Assembly (NCBI GenBank): GCA_009760855.2
Contig: WPIO01000034.1
Span: forward strand, 1,939,001-2,003,000
Direction: 5' to 3'
Length of the DNA: 64,000 nucleotides
Source of the DNA: Cristatella mucedo
Taxonomy: Eukaryota; Bryozoa; Phylactolaemata; Cristatellidae
Part shown: piece by piece, positions 1-9,936 of the stretch
Numbering within the stretch: the stretch's first letter is position 1
Layout of the letters: each line of letters starts with the position of its first letter
Program-made: the position numbers and the translations under genes
The notes under the pieces: generated by a model
Seen by the model: only the letters and a program-made list of their open reading frames with translations
The model's database searches: none
What the model was told of the DNA's origin: nothing

Positions 1-10
1 CACTCTAGCA

Positions 11-42
11 TATTCGTGGGCAGCTGAAAATTCTAGAATATT
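11..42. repeat. Left target-site duplication of LINE copy 1
   Basis: A 32-bp segment starting TATTCGTGGG and ending TCTAGAATATT is repeated at 2142-2173 with two mismatches. The pair brackets everything between 43 and 2141, so the LINE material inside probably arrived as one insertion. The right copy is itself followed by another partial repeat (2171-2190), so the target was already locally repetitive. Confidence 0.75.
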
Positions 43-62
43 AAAAATAATTATAATTCACT

Positions 63-197
63 TGATAAAGCACCCTCAGAGAACTTAATCTCTCTCTAGG
101 CGCTTTACATTTGGTGTAAATAATAATAATAATAATAATAATATTGCACTTGATACAGCGCCCTCAGAGAACTTAATCTCTTTCTAGGCGCTTTACA
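63..197 (-). repeat. Two LINE/SINE 3' hairpins around an (AAT)n tract
   Basis: Each unit reads on the minus strand AAAGCGCCTAGA, then GATTAAGTTCTCTG, then GGGCGCT. The outer arms GCGCC/GGCGC and inner AGAGA/TCTCT pair into one bulged hairpin. One copy covers 151-197, the other (one base changed in the outer stem) 63-118, and they are separated by about seven AAT units. The same hairpin ends the other LINE copies and the SINEs in this window. Confidence 0.75.
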
Positions 198-299
198 TTT
201 GCTGCAAAGTGATACGCAATAGAATAGTAAGTAAAATCATGCTTGAAAAACAAACAAAATGAATAACATGGTTAGGGGTTACATGCACTGGGTCAGCAT

Positions 300-793
300 G
301 CAAATGTGGTTAGTGGCAGCATGAACAGTGTCAGCACGCATAAGCACATCGAGGACGAATCACAAGGACCCACTAAATGCTGTCCTAAATAGGTATGTTT
401 TAAGTTTCTTTTAAATGTGGTCAGGTCAGGGGATGTTCGGATGCAGGTCGGGAGAAAGATCCAGGCTGTGGGAGCATACGAGCTAAATGCACGGTCTCCA
501 AAGGATTTAAGGTTTGTACGAGGTATTTCTAGACTGTTGGATTCCGAAAAGCGAGTGGTACGATGCTTTGCCTGATGGGGTAGTATATCTGAAAGATAGG
601 CTGGAGCCATAGAATGAAGAGACCTAAAAGTGAGCGACAAAACCTTGAAGTCAATCCGTTGCTTGACTGGTAACCAGTGCAGGTCGGCGAGAAGTGGAGT
701 GATGTGGCAACTGCGGCGCTCACGACAGACAAGCCGAGCTGCAGAGTTTTGCACCAGCTGCAATCGCCTGATCGCACATGCTGGTAGGCCATA
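300..793 (-). pseudogene. Second copy of the LINE ORF2 C-terminal fragment
   Basis: This repeats the segment at 947-1380, carrying RLQLVQNSAARLVCRERR, HWLPVKQRIDFK and APAYLSDILPHQ. Reading frame is lost towards the 3' side, where the family sequence should read as a lysine/leucine-rich tail ending near SGSL. It begins abruptly at about 793, where it abuts 3' UTR sequence of the larger copy. Confidence 0.82.
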
Positions 794-946
794 AGTGAAA
801 TGCAATTGAATGGTAAGTAACATCATGCTTGAAAAAACAAACGAAATGAATAATATGGTTAGGGGTGACATGCACAGGGTCAGCATGCAAATGTGGTTAG
901 TGGCAGCATGCACAGTGTCAGCACGCATAAGCACATCAAGGACGAA

Positions 947-2138
947 TCACAGGGACCCACTAAATGCTGTCCTAAAGAGGTGTGTTTTTAGGTTCCTTTT
1001 AAATGTGGTCAGGTCAGGGGATGTTCTGACGCAGGTCGGGAGGGAGTTCCAGGCTTTGGGAGCATGTGAACTAAATGCACGGTCTCCAAAGGATTTAAGG
1101 TTTGTATGAGGTATTTCTAGACTGTTGGATTCCGAAAAGTGGGTGGTACGATGCTTAGCCTGATGGGGTAGTATATCTGACAGATAGGCTGGAGCCATAG
1201 AATGAAGGGACCTAAAAGTGAGGGACAAAACCTTGAAGTCAATCCCCTGCTTGACTGGTAGCCAGTGCAGGTCGGCGAGAAGCGGAGTAATGTGGCAACT
1301 GCGATGCTCACGACAGACAAGTCTAGCTGCCGACTTTTGCACCAGCTGCAATCGAGTGATCGCACATGCTGGTAGGCCAGTAAGCAGTGAGTTGCAGAAG
1401 TCGAGACGGGATGTCACGAATGCATGAACCAACTTGGACGTGGTATCTTTATCTAAACAAGCCCGAATTTTAGCAATGTTATGAAGCTAAAAATAGGCGG
1501 ATTTGACTGTGGAGCTAATATGGTCGTCTAACGAGAGGTCGCTTTGGAATATGACACCTAGATTTCGAGCTGATTCAACTGGAGATATGCTGGCAGAGCC
1601 AATTTTGAGAGTTAGCCTTTCCAATTTCTGAATCACACTGGGTTTGCCCATAACTAGTAAGTTAGTTTTATCATCGTTTAGTTTTAGAAAATTTTCTGCC
1701 ATCCATGTGCGGATGTCGTCAATGCATGCAGCAAGTGAGTTTAGAGAATTTGAGGTGCTCGAAGGCTGGGAGGAATCAAAGCAAAGGTACAACTGAGTGT
1801 CACCTGCATAGAAGTGAAAGCCTAGATTGTGCTTGGCAATCACATCAGCAAGAGGCAGAGTATAAACGGTGAAAAGGACCAGACCTAGCACAGAGCCCAG
1901 AGGTACTCCATATTTCAGAGGTACTGCAGATGATCTTTGTCCATTCACGTCAATACTCTGGAGTCTCCCACTGAGATAGGACCTGAACCACTGCAGAGCA
2001 GTGCCAGTGGTGCCCAGGCGAGATGAGAGGCGCTCTAGAAGAACTTTGTGATCGATGGTATCAAAATCTGCCGAAAGATCAAGCAAAACAAGCAGAGACA
2101 CTCTACCCATGTCTGCATTCCTAAGTAGGTCGTTGTAT
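947..2138 (-). pseudogene. LINE ORF2 fragment: reverse transcriptase and C-terminal region, dead
   Basis: The minus-strand frame shows RT motifs LLVLLDLSADFDTIDH, GVPLGSVLG and the segment around FYAGDTQLYL. In an active enzyme of this group the catalytic motif reads YADD; here the first aspartate is glycine (YAGD), which should abolish polymerisation. A TAG at 1487-1489 interrupts the frame (a glutamine codon in the copy near 41.9 kb). The frame then continues to a natural stop at 947 with the C-terminal blocks LVQKSAARLVCRE, HWLPVKQGIDFK and APAYLSDILP. No endonuclease domain is present because the copy is 5'-truncated at about 2138. It is a relic, not an expressed gene. Confidence 0.88.
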
Positions 2139-2190
2139 TAATATTCGTGGGTAGCTGGAAATTCTAGAATATTCGTGGGTAGCTGGAAAA

Positions 2191-4080
2191 CCTCATCACG
2201 CTTCCTCTGAGTGATTCTGTGTCGTAGTCAGTCGTCCGTATATTTATATGAACCAATAGATTCAGCCCTTCTTACCTAGAGATTTTGTACTTCCAAATGA
2301 CCATTGTATAATATGAAAGTTTATGGGATAAACAAAAGTAATGTTTCAATGATTAGCTAAGCCATCATAAGTTCTGAGCATCTTTTGGGCAGCTGCAGAA
2401 TGTAAACAATTTTAGAGAGCTTGGCTTTTTAAAAAACCGTCGAACTTAATACATATACGCGACGGGAAACTTCTTTCGCTGACGTTACTCACACTTGAAA
2501 ACTAGCAATACTTCTGCCTATTGCAATAGCTCAACTGTGCAAAGCTCTAGAATTTTACAAGTTGGAGCGATCTTTTGAGATACACGTGGCTTGAATACTG
2601 CACAATTATTCATTTAAAATAGGCAAATTTTACTCGTTATATCTGCTAATCTTGGAAGAAGCGGCTCAAACTCTAGTGATGGAATGACGGACTCTTCAGT
2701 GCTGTGAACACCACAATAATCACAGAGCCTCAGTGTCCAACTAAATGCTAATGACGGTTCGGCAGCACTATTCGCCTCAGCGCAGGCGCATAATAAAAAA
2801 CAAAGGCTACTTGTTGTTGAGAAAGCACAGCAAAGCCCTCAATCACTGCCAATTTAATTTCTTCTGTTGCAAATTTTCGTCGCCCATGGAACCATGCCAC
2901 AGTGTATGCAACGCTAGAGCTACTTCTGTCACCCAAAAAGAGGTGGCTAAATCTCCTGCGTTCGCTAGAAAAGCAGTTCTTCTTCTAAGAAAAAACTAGA
3001 AACTATGACCCCAGGCTGGTTCGCTAACTCATAACTGCACATTACCAGTGCGATACGTGCTCAGCAGTTTTGAAATAAACTATCGGGGTTATTTTCTGAA
3101 TCGTCAAATTTGGCTTGTACCGGTCGAATCTCAAGCTCGCTTATCGCTGGCGTCTCCTTTGAGCTTCGTCGCTGCCACAACAATGTCCCGTATAATCACG
3201 TGACAACAATGCCCACTTGGAAATATTGTTTCCATAATTAGCTACATCACGTTCCTGCAATCTCTTTTGCATTTGGAGTGCTATGACGTCAGCTAGGCTG
3301 AGCATGCGGCGATATCCATTCGCGGCGTTCTCCGCAGCGTGTATTCCTCATTGCCGACCGCCGCAAGAAGCATTCTTGCATATAATCTCGTGACATTTGA
3401 ATCTTGCTCGGATGCCCAAGTCAGATCAATTAAGACAAAGCTTTTTCATAGCTCAGTGCTTAGTCTGTTGCCACTGGTGCCCTCTGCGGCAGTGTTGCTA
3501 AGCAGTTGATCAGATAAATCTAAGGCTGTGGGTTCAGCAGCGAGCCTTTTGTACTGTATATTTACCAAATGATTAACCTATAACCTAGGAAAATTAAGGA
3601 GAACTTCCCAAATTTTCTGCTGAGGGCTGGCTGGGTTGAGTGTCAACTGACTTAGACGGCGGGTCCACCGTGCTGACGGGCATTGTTCTCGTATTCAATT
3701 GACCTTATAGTAATTGCAATTTGAGTTTCAATTTAACTTTCTATTTCGACTATGGAGAGCCCTTCTCAATACAGTCATCTATTAAAATTGCATTGGCTAG
3801 CTTCCCATAGATGAGCGCCGGCTAGCAAGTTAGCAGTGACTCTTGTTTACTGGACCTATGTAAATAAACAACTGCATAGGCTGTTAGCAACTTTATGTTA
3901 GTGGCCGTATAATAAAGGCTTAGACATTTCATCGCCATTTAGTTCTAAAATTTCACGATGCACGAAAGGTTCAAACATGACAGAACATTACCAAAAATTA
4001 ACTGTTTTTTTGACTTTAATAATTACGCCTGCCACTGAGTGTCAACGATGTCGGGTCACAATTCAAGTTACAAGTTCCGC
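2191..4080. other. Unassigned stretch
   Basis: No convincing exon, repeat or RNA gene was recognised. Short open frames (for example 2745-2999) lack recognisable domains and look like chance. CpG-containing unique sequence at 3120-3420 could be gene-proximal, but no signal proves it. Confidence 0.4.
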
Positions 4081-4299
<219 letters not shown>

Positions 4300-4624
4300 C
4301 ATTTAATCGGCAATATAATTATTTGCCAAGAAATGCAGCGTTATAATTCATGCATGCCAGTAATGCCATTTGCAATCTTAATTACTACGGGCGTGCCTAA
4401 GTATAGAAGCTCTACAAACCTGAACAGCAGTAACTTTCTCTCACTGATACTTGAAGCCTTCATACTTCCGGCTAAGCCTGAAAGTCCGGTACCATAGACG
4501 ATGTTGGTTAGTGTGAATATGGCGCTTCCATAGTCCAAGTGGATCATTCTATTTAATTTTAAGCCCTGGCTTGTGAAAAATAAGTCTAATAGTAAACAAC
4601 AATAGTTCATTTGTATAGCGTATT

Positions 4625-5375
4625 TACAGTACTAAATCACTGTTTTGCACTTTACATATGACGTTTGTCAGAGGCACCGCTAAAGAACTTATAATAAAAA
4701 TAATAAAAATAAATTTCTCTAGCGTCCTCCGCGAACTGAATCTCTCTATGAGCACTTTACAGATCTCGCACATTAAGCATTTCCATGTGTTTGGTGTTAC
4801 CATCCACAAGCAGCTGGCATAGTGTGAGAAAATACAAGCACACAAATGACTAAACCCGAAGACTAAAAAAATGCTGTAATGTAAAGGCGCGTTTTAAGCT
4901 TCTTTTTAAATGTCGTCAAGGCAGTGGAAATGTTGACGTGCGTTGGGAGTGAGTTCCAGGCTTTGGAAGCAGAAAAGCTAAAGGCGTGGTCTCCATTGCT
5001 TTGAGGTTCATACGAGGTAGAGGTAAACAATTAGATTCCGAAAACTGGGTTGTATGATTTTTTGTCTGGTGGGGGAGTAGTTCTGATAGGTAGGCTAGAG
5101 CCAGAGAATGAGGAAACCTAAAAGGAATTGACATAACCTTGAATCGTCTTGAACAAGTAGAGCTGATAGCATGATGCCTAGCCTGACAGGGTAACAGTTA
5201 TATATCGTACGCCGGATTAACAGAATAAGACTACTTAATGAGTTGCAAAACGTTGAAGTCAATACGTTGAAGTCGATACGAGTAGCCAGTACAGATCGGC
5301 GAGGTGTGTAACGTGGCAGCAGAAGCGCTCACGAAAGACAAGCCCGGTTTCAGGGTTTTGTATCAACTGTAAGAA
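4625..5375 (-). mobile_element. Decayed LINE 3' fragment
   Basis: Degenerate 3' hairpin sequence occurs at about 4625-4765 (AACTGAATCTCTCTATGAGC is the recognisable core). Weak but colinear matches to the LINE 3' region follow, including the counterpart of the block meaning APAYLSDILP near 5060-5110 and of the stretch coding HWLPVK near 5280-5330. Frames are broken throughout. The 300 bp before it (4299-4620) hold nothing recognisable. Confidence 0.6.
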
Positions 5376-5589
5376 TCTTATTTCATTGCTATACAAATAC
5401 TTTCAACTTGATGTTGCCTGCGTAGCCGCTGAACATACCGATACTTTAAGTATTGTGCTTGGGACAGCCGTGGATAACTGTATGCACCGGTAAGGATCTA
5501 TGTGCCTGCGTACCTGAGATGTATCCCATAGCAGGTTTAATAATAGTTCACACGGAGCGATTTAGTGATCGCCGTTCAGATTGGCACAA

Positions 5590-5735
5590 GCAGCAATAGT
5601 AGCATTAGCCATGCCTCTCGCGCTTCACGATCCGCGGATCGCGGGTTTGAGTGCGATGCAGCGGATGATCCTTAAATACCAACTGCATCACGGGTAGTAG
5701 CTCAAGTCTACGTAAGGCTCTTCTGCAGCTCCACA
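5590..5735 (+). mobile_element. tRNA-derived SINE-like copy (family 2)
   Basis: A B-box-like GGGTTTGAGTGC follows a possible A-box about 45 bp upstream. The body then reads GATCCTTAAATAC and ends AAGGCTCTTCTGCAGCTCCAC. A clearer copy at 8195-8330 shares GATCCTTTAT and GGCTCTTCTGTCGCTATAC. This is a repeat rather than a functional tRNA gene because no acceptor-stem pairing is seen. Confidence 0.45.
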
Positions 5736-6893
5736 AATTATTGTGTTTACTAAGCTAACCTTTAACCTTTAACTAATTTCGATGTGCATTGGCTGCGATG
5801 TCAGCCTTTCCGACCTCGGGGGTCAAGGCCGCAATCTTTGACTAAACATTCAAGCAGGGCAATCTAGAAAAATAAGCAGATTCATTAGTTTGCATTGCAC
5901 TCGTTCCTCTTTTATCGCGGTTAATCAGTTTCAGACTTCCCCACGGTCAGTGAATTTCCACGAAGTGGGATACTTAGACGTATAAATCAAATATTTGCGC
6001 AGTTAGAGCAAAGAAAACCTGTCCATGAACCTCTAAATGTGATTTTCAACATTATTGGAGCTCTCTGGACATGAAATGACAACCCTTCGGTCACCATTAC
6101 AATCTTTTTTCCCAATATATCAAGCAAAATAAAAGAAAATAATACATTAGACGCTGCAAAATATCGTATTATTTTTAGGGTGCATTTCATTACCGTAGGA
6201 TAGCCAGTCAGTAAACAGAGCGCTCTGATTGACTTTGTTTTACCCCACCCAATGTTTTGGGAAAAGTTCTTGCCAACACACTGGGTGCTGCGTTTGCGAT
6301 TTATTTCTGTCGGACTTAGAAGCCGCGAACCACCTTTGTAATAATCAGGTTGTTAATAGCCGAGCAATGGCATCAACAAGCAACAGGGGTCAGCATTCAA
6401 CGAACGAGGGGCATTCAGTGAGGGAACGCTTACCCGATATTGTCCTAAGAAGATAGGGGGACTAGATGAAGGCAAGCCAGCTGCATGCCGTAGCAAGGTA
6501 TGAAAATGCGAATGCACTCAAAATGTACTGTATATCAATATATATATATACATATATTTATTTATTTATTTATTGATAAGTATGAGTATTTGTTCGAGAA
6601 GTGGCACACTCGAAGATAAAATCGACAATACGGCAGGCAATGTATTAACAGTCGCAGGAAGCCAGGCAGATCTCATGGCCGTTGCATCCGGTCCTAGCCC
6701 CGAAAAGCCTCAGAGCGTATTATCAATTCCGCTTTTCTCATTCATCTATTTCTGTTGACGTAGCTCGCAAAGCAAATATTTATGGGCCCGATGGCGGTAA
6801 CAGGGGTTATCAATTTTCCGCAATTAGAATAGCAATTAATTACTTATTTGCGAGTAGCTTCTCTCAAAAAATATAGCGCTTCGAAGCCGAGTT
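5736..6893. other. Unassigned stretch
   Basis: Nothing was recognised apart from a short (TA)n/(TTTA)n tract at 6537-6575. Small open frames (for example 5987-6190 minus, 6229-6456 plus) show no domain. Confidence 0.4.
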
Positions 6894-6950
6894 CGTCAGA
6901 TCTTGCACCGAGATCGACATTTCATGTCGATCCCGGTTCAAGATCTGACG
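6894..6950. repeat. 57-bp near-perfect inverted repeat (hairpin)
   Basis: Two 27-bp arms, starting CGTCAGATCTTG and ending CAAGATCTGACG, flank the 3-bp loop TTC and differ at only two positions. It sits 25 bp upstream of the ATG of the small ORF at 6975. It could act as an RNA stem in a leader, or be the terminus or relic of a foldback element. Confidence 0.9.
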
Positions 6951-6974
6951 TATTATCCGGCCGTGCCGAATAAT

Positions 6975-7265
6975 ATGGCTGACAGTGAGGACAAAGATCC
7001 TGACAATATTGGAGCGCCGTTGGCGGCGGCATCCGACATGGCGCCGTCTCGTGGCAGAACAAGGAGACCATCAGCGCAGAAGGAGGCTGCTCCGGGCGCC
7101 CCGCAGGTGCGCTCTGCGGGGCGCCCGAAGAAGGCGCCAGCAGTTGTCCCAAATAAGCCATCAATCTTGACTTATTTCTCAAAAAAAATGGACTCGAACT
7201 TTTTTGTGATCGAGCCATGGATCCTTACCCTGGATCTGGTCAGCCGCTGCTCACTTTCGATATAA
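6975..7265 (+). CDS. Small ORF with AT-hook-like and PIP-like motifs (hypothetical)
   Basis: The ORF has 96 codons from an ATG preceded by the hairpin. The first part is acidic (MADSEDKDPD), followed by a basic, proline/alanine-rich part containing AGRPKKAP (residues about 52-59). That segment resembles an AT-hook DNA-binding core. Just after it comes PSILTYFSKK, which resembles a PCNA-interacting peptide or the short hydrophobic motif near the ends of some DNA-transposon proteins. The residues after the KK look unlike the rest, so the true exon may end near 7190 at an unrecognised splice site. It could be a first exon, a transposon-derived gene or chance; no downstream exon was found. Confidence 0.3.
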   Translation: MADSEDKDPDNIGAPLAAASDMAPSRGRTRRPSAQKEAAPGAPQVRSAGRPKKAPAVVPNKPSILTYFSKKMDSNFFVIEPWILTLDLVSRCSLSI

Positions 7266-7392
7266 GAACCATCGTTTGCGAGATCGCTGTCTTTCTACTG
7301 ACGAATAGAACTCAATGAGCCCGACATTTTTAGCCTATTTACATATAATTTGGACCAATACTCAGGTAGTTATCGCAGTCCGCCCCCACCCT

Positions 7393-7408
7393 GGTTACCA
7401 TGGTAACC
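7393..7408. promoter_or_regulatory. Palindromic X-box-like site (RFX consensus)
   Basis: GGTTACCATGGTAACC is a perfect 16-bp palindrome whose core GTTACCATGGTAAC fits the two half-sites bound by RFX factors. It is followed at once by CGGGTTACC, a further half-site. No transcript start is evident nearby, so regulatory use is inference. Confidence 0.45.
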
Positions 7409-8190
7409 CGGGTTACCGGCATCGGGCTCATATATTGATATATGATCTTAGGACTTATACAACCTCACCAGATGCCAGGAATTTCCTTACAGTCCCGAAA
7501 AGCCGAAGCAGCAGCCCCACCACTAACCAACAACTCGGTCGGAAGTGGGCCTAAACAACCACAGATTATCGCAGCACTGCCGTGCAACCAGAAAATGCCT
7601 ACAATTCAATTAAACCACGTTGAATCATCATTCATGAAATGAATCGCGAAACATGAAGTGGCCATGCGAATCAGACAGAGCTTTCCAGACACCCGGCGAC
7701 AAGCAAAAACGCTACCGCTGCAAGAGGTCTGGGTTGACCGAGACTCAAGCGATCTGCCGGATATTCAGCCGGTGCACAGGCAATGGATGAATCCGTTAGT
7801 AGCGGCCAGGCGGCCCGTCGGCCTCAGCGTCTAAAACTTGCATAAGACTGCTAACTACAGCGTTATGTTCTAGCGTTATTCACCACCGGTTGAGGTTCGT
7901 GCACCGCAGTGCATGTCAAAAATATGTGCGGCACGTAAGCAGGCAAGCCTGAGATAACCGTTCATTCCGCGAGTCTCCGCTCCGGTCTGTGGCTAGGAGG
8001 GGTTAATTTCTCTTTACGATGCAATTGTTACTACGTGGCGTGTTGACCTCGGGGGACGTATCACTAGCTAGTAGTTTGGCATTTGAGGCCACGGTTTAGA
8101 GTAGCGATCTCGAAGGAGATTCTGAAATGTGTGCGTTCGGCTAAAGGATGGATAAGTACGATATCGATCGGGTAGCCAGATTCGGTGAGT
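7409..8190. other. Unassigned stretch
   Basis: No gene, repeat or RNA was recognised. Short frames at 7442-7642 and nearby have no domain. Confidence 0.35.
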
Positions 8191-8330
8191 CGCGATGGCA
8201 CACTAGGTAAGGCGGTTGCTTTCACGACCTCGGTCCCGAGATCGTGGGTTCAATTCCTGCGGCGGGCGATCCTTTATCGCCGCTGCAAGCGGTAGCGATA
8301 GCTGTGAAGGCTCTTCTGTCGCTATACAAA
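8191..8330 (+). mobile_element. tRNA-derived SINE (family 2)
   Basis: The head carries an A-box-like GGCACACTAGGTAAGGCGG and a clear B box GGGTTCAATTCC, spaced as in tRNA-derived Pol III promoters. The body GGCGATCCTTTATCGCC is followed by GGCTCTTCTGTCGCTATACA, a shorter relative of the GCTATACAAATG ending of the other SINEs. It shares its tail with the copy near 5.6 kb. Confidence 0.6.
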
Positions 8331-9024
8331 AGAGGCTGGTAAATCAACTAAGATTTATTCATTTATTCGGCCCAGCTAGTGCATCAGCGAGTTGGCAGAA
8401 ATGGTGCAAATAAAAAATGTTCACCATAATATGGAAAACTACAGAAAGACTTGGCATTTTTTTTTTAATAAATTTTATAGATGGGCTGCTAGTAGTATTA
8501 CATCAAGGGTCAATCACGTGCGTCCGGATGGTAAGATTCCTTTCGTGCACACGCGCTTCGCGTCCCAGCTTGGACTGCACATCCGGGTTGTTTGCAGGAG
8601 CCACGGGTGGAAACTCCAATCTGGTACTCTGAGGTACAAAGACGTCGGTGGTGCAGTATTTTATTCAAGAGCTTCATTTACGCTGTTATTGCAACACTCT
8701 CGATCTATTTCGAGGGTAAACGTGCTATAGCGATGTAGCATTTGTTGCAGCTCGGTGCCTAAAGCAACACAAATTCCTACTAACCGCAGTGCTCGCGTTG
8801 GTGTTCATGATTTTCGCCCACAAATTTATGAATTGAAAAAATTATTGAAATTTTAGCTTTTAAAAAAGAATACCCTTTTCAGTATGTGGAGTAGACGCGG
8901 CAGGCTTATCTAAAAGATTTCTTAAAGGCCAATTCACGTGTGAACTTTTAAATGCTGGGATACATTCGTTGCATACTGATGTTAGTACTTGCTTTGGCCG
9001 GTTATAATTCATATTCATTCAGAT
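8331..9024. other. Unassigned stretch
   Basis: A 112-codon open frame (8392-8730, plus) spans part of it but has no recognisable domain, and two other frames are also partly open. It was not called as a gene. Confidence 0.35.
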
Positions 9025-9175
9025 TGGAGTTATTAATAATATTCATTCAGCCTGAGTCAGCAAGCCCAGCTTCCGTCCTTATGAAATGAGCTGCTTACAA
9101 GACCAGCATAGCATACCCTTTTTCTGGGAAATCGTGACTGCCAAACTAATTTGAGCAAATCCTTGCAATTGAATC
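9025..9175. repeat. Dispersed repeat, copy 1 of 2
   Basis: The stretch containing ATATTCATTCAGCCTGAG, AGCATAGCATACCCTTTTTC and GAGCAAATCCTTGCAATT recurs in the same orientation at 48178-48335 with scattered differences. It carries no coding potential; class unknown. Confidence 0.7.
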
Positions 9176-9936
9176 GGTTAAGAAAGCCCATTGATGAGCT
9201 GGCAGTAATACAAGCCTGTGTACCAGGAATTCAACTCAACTCGAATGAGCACATCCAAACTAAGAGGATGCGATTCAAATACGAGGCTCTTTTATAACCT
9301 GTGCTCGCACGTTTGAAAAGAATTCTAGTAAAATGTGAGAGGTCATCCATTTTTTTAGCTCAGTAAGACGTGGACTCACTGCTACTATGTCTGTATTCAC
9401 ATCTGCGCTGGTCAGGTTTGCAGGGCTATTAGCACACACATGCTTTCTGCTAAGGCGATCTTCAATTTTGATCGGATCAAAGTAGTACACTCTGGCTTGA
9501 CCCACTTACTAAGCTGAAGAACGACTTCGCCGAGAGGGACTACAACTCTAAACGGGCATTGCACTTATTATATTCATTTTATATTTTTGTTTTGTTATGT
9601 TTATATTATTTATATTTATTTATATCATATTTACTATATTTATTAGGGTATTGCACTTTGATTTAGCTTCATTTCCCAATCAAGCCACGTAATGACGTGT
9701 GATTGAGACGCTAGTGCAAGTTGACATCCAATATCCACTAGCTTGCAGACCATTCTGTCAAGCAGCTGACACTCCGCGTGTAAAGCTCGTGCAGCTCGGC
9801 CGGCGGCCGGTGAAGCTGCACGCTGAGCGAAGCTGGTGCAGCTACGCATTGGGAGGCGCAGGAATAGCTGGAAGACGCCGCTCTCTGATCGTCAGATCGG
9901 AGTGACATCGAATGCATCTCCAACGCGCTTGCAAAG
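9176..9936. other. Unassigned stretch before the inverted duplication
   Basis: No recognised feature. It contains an AT-rich tract at 9560-9650, and a GC-richer part at 9770-9900 close to the breakpoint of the inverted repeat. Confidence 0.35.

Larger units (their letters stand above)
46..2139 (-). mobile_element. 5'-truncated L2/CR1-like LINE with duplicated 3' end
   Basis: Read on the minus strand, the element opens inside the reverse transcriptase domain (about 2138), runs through the C-terminal region (to 947) and part of the 3' UTR. It then repeats the last part of the ORF and 3' UTR (793 to about 200). It ends with two copies of the 3' hairpin (151-197 and 63-118) separated by an (AAT)n tract at about 121-144. 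The C-terminal part is therefore present twice, at 300-793 and 947-1432. Flanking 32-bp duplications at 11-42 and 2142-2173 support a single insertion. The join near 793 lies where 3' UTR sequence ending CATTTCACTTA meets ORF sequence beginning TACTGGCC, suggesting template switching or unequal exchange at short homology. Assignment to the L2/CR1 group rests on RT motifs and is a family-level inference. Confidence 0.85.

Noticed and set aside
8191-8330. tRNA gene (A and B boxes present)
   Set aside because: No cloverleaf with pairing acceptor stem or anticodon arm. The sequence continues into a SINE tail shared with other copies. The same holds for 15697, 32697, 37778 and 62285.
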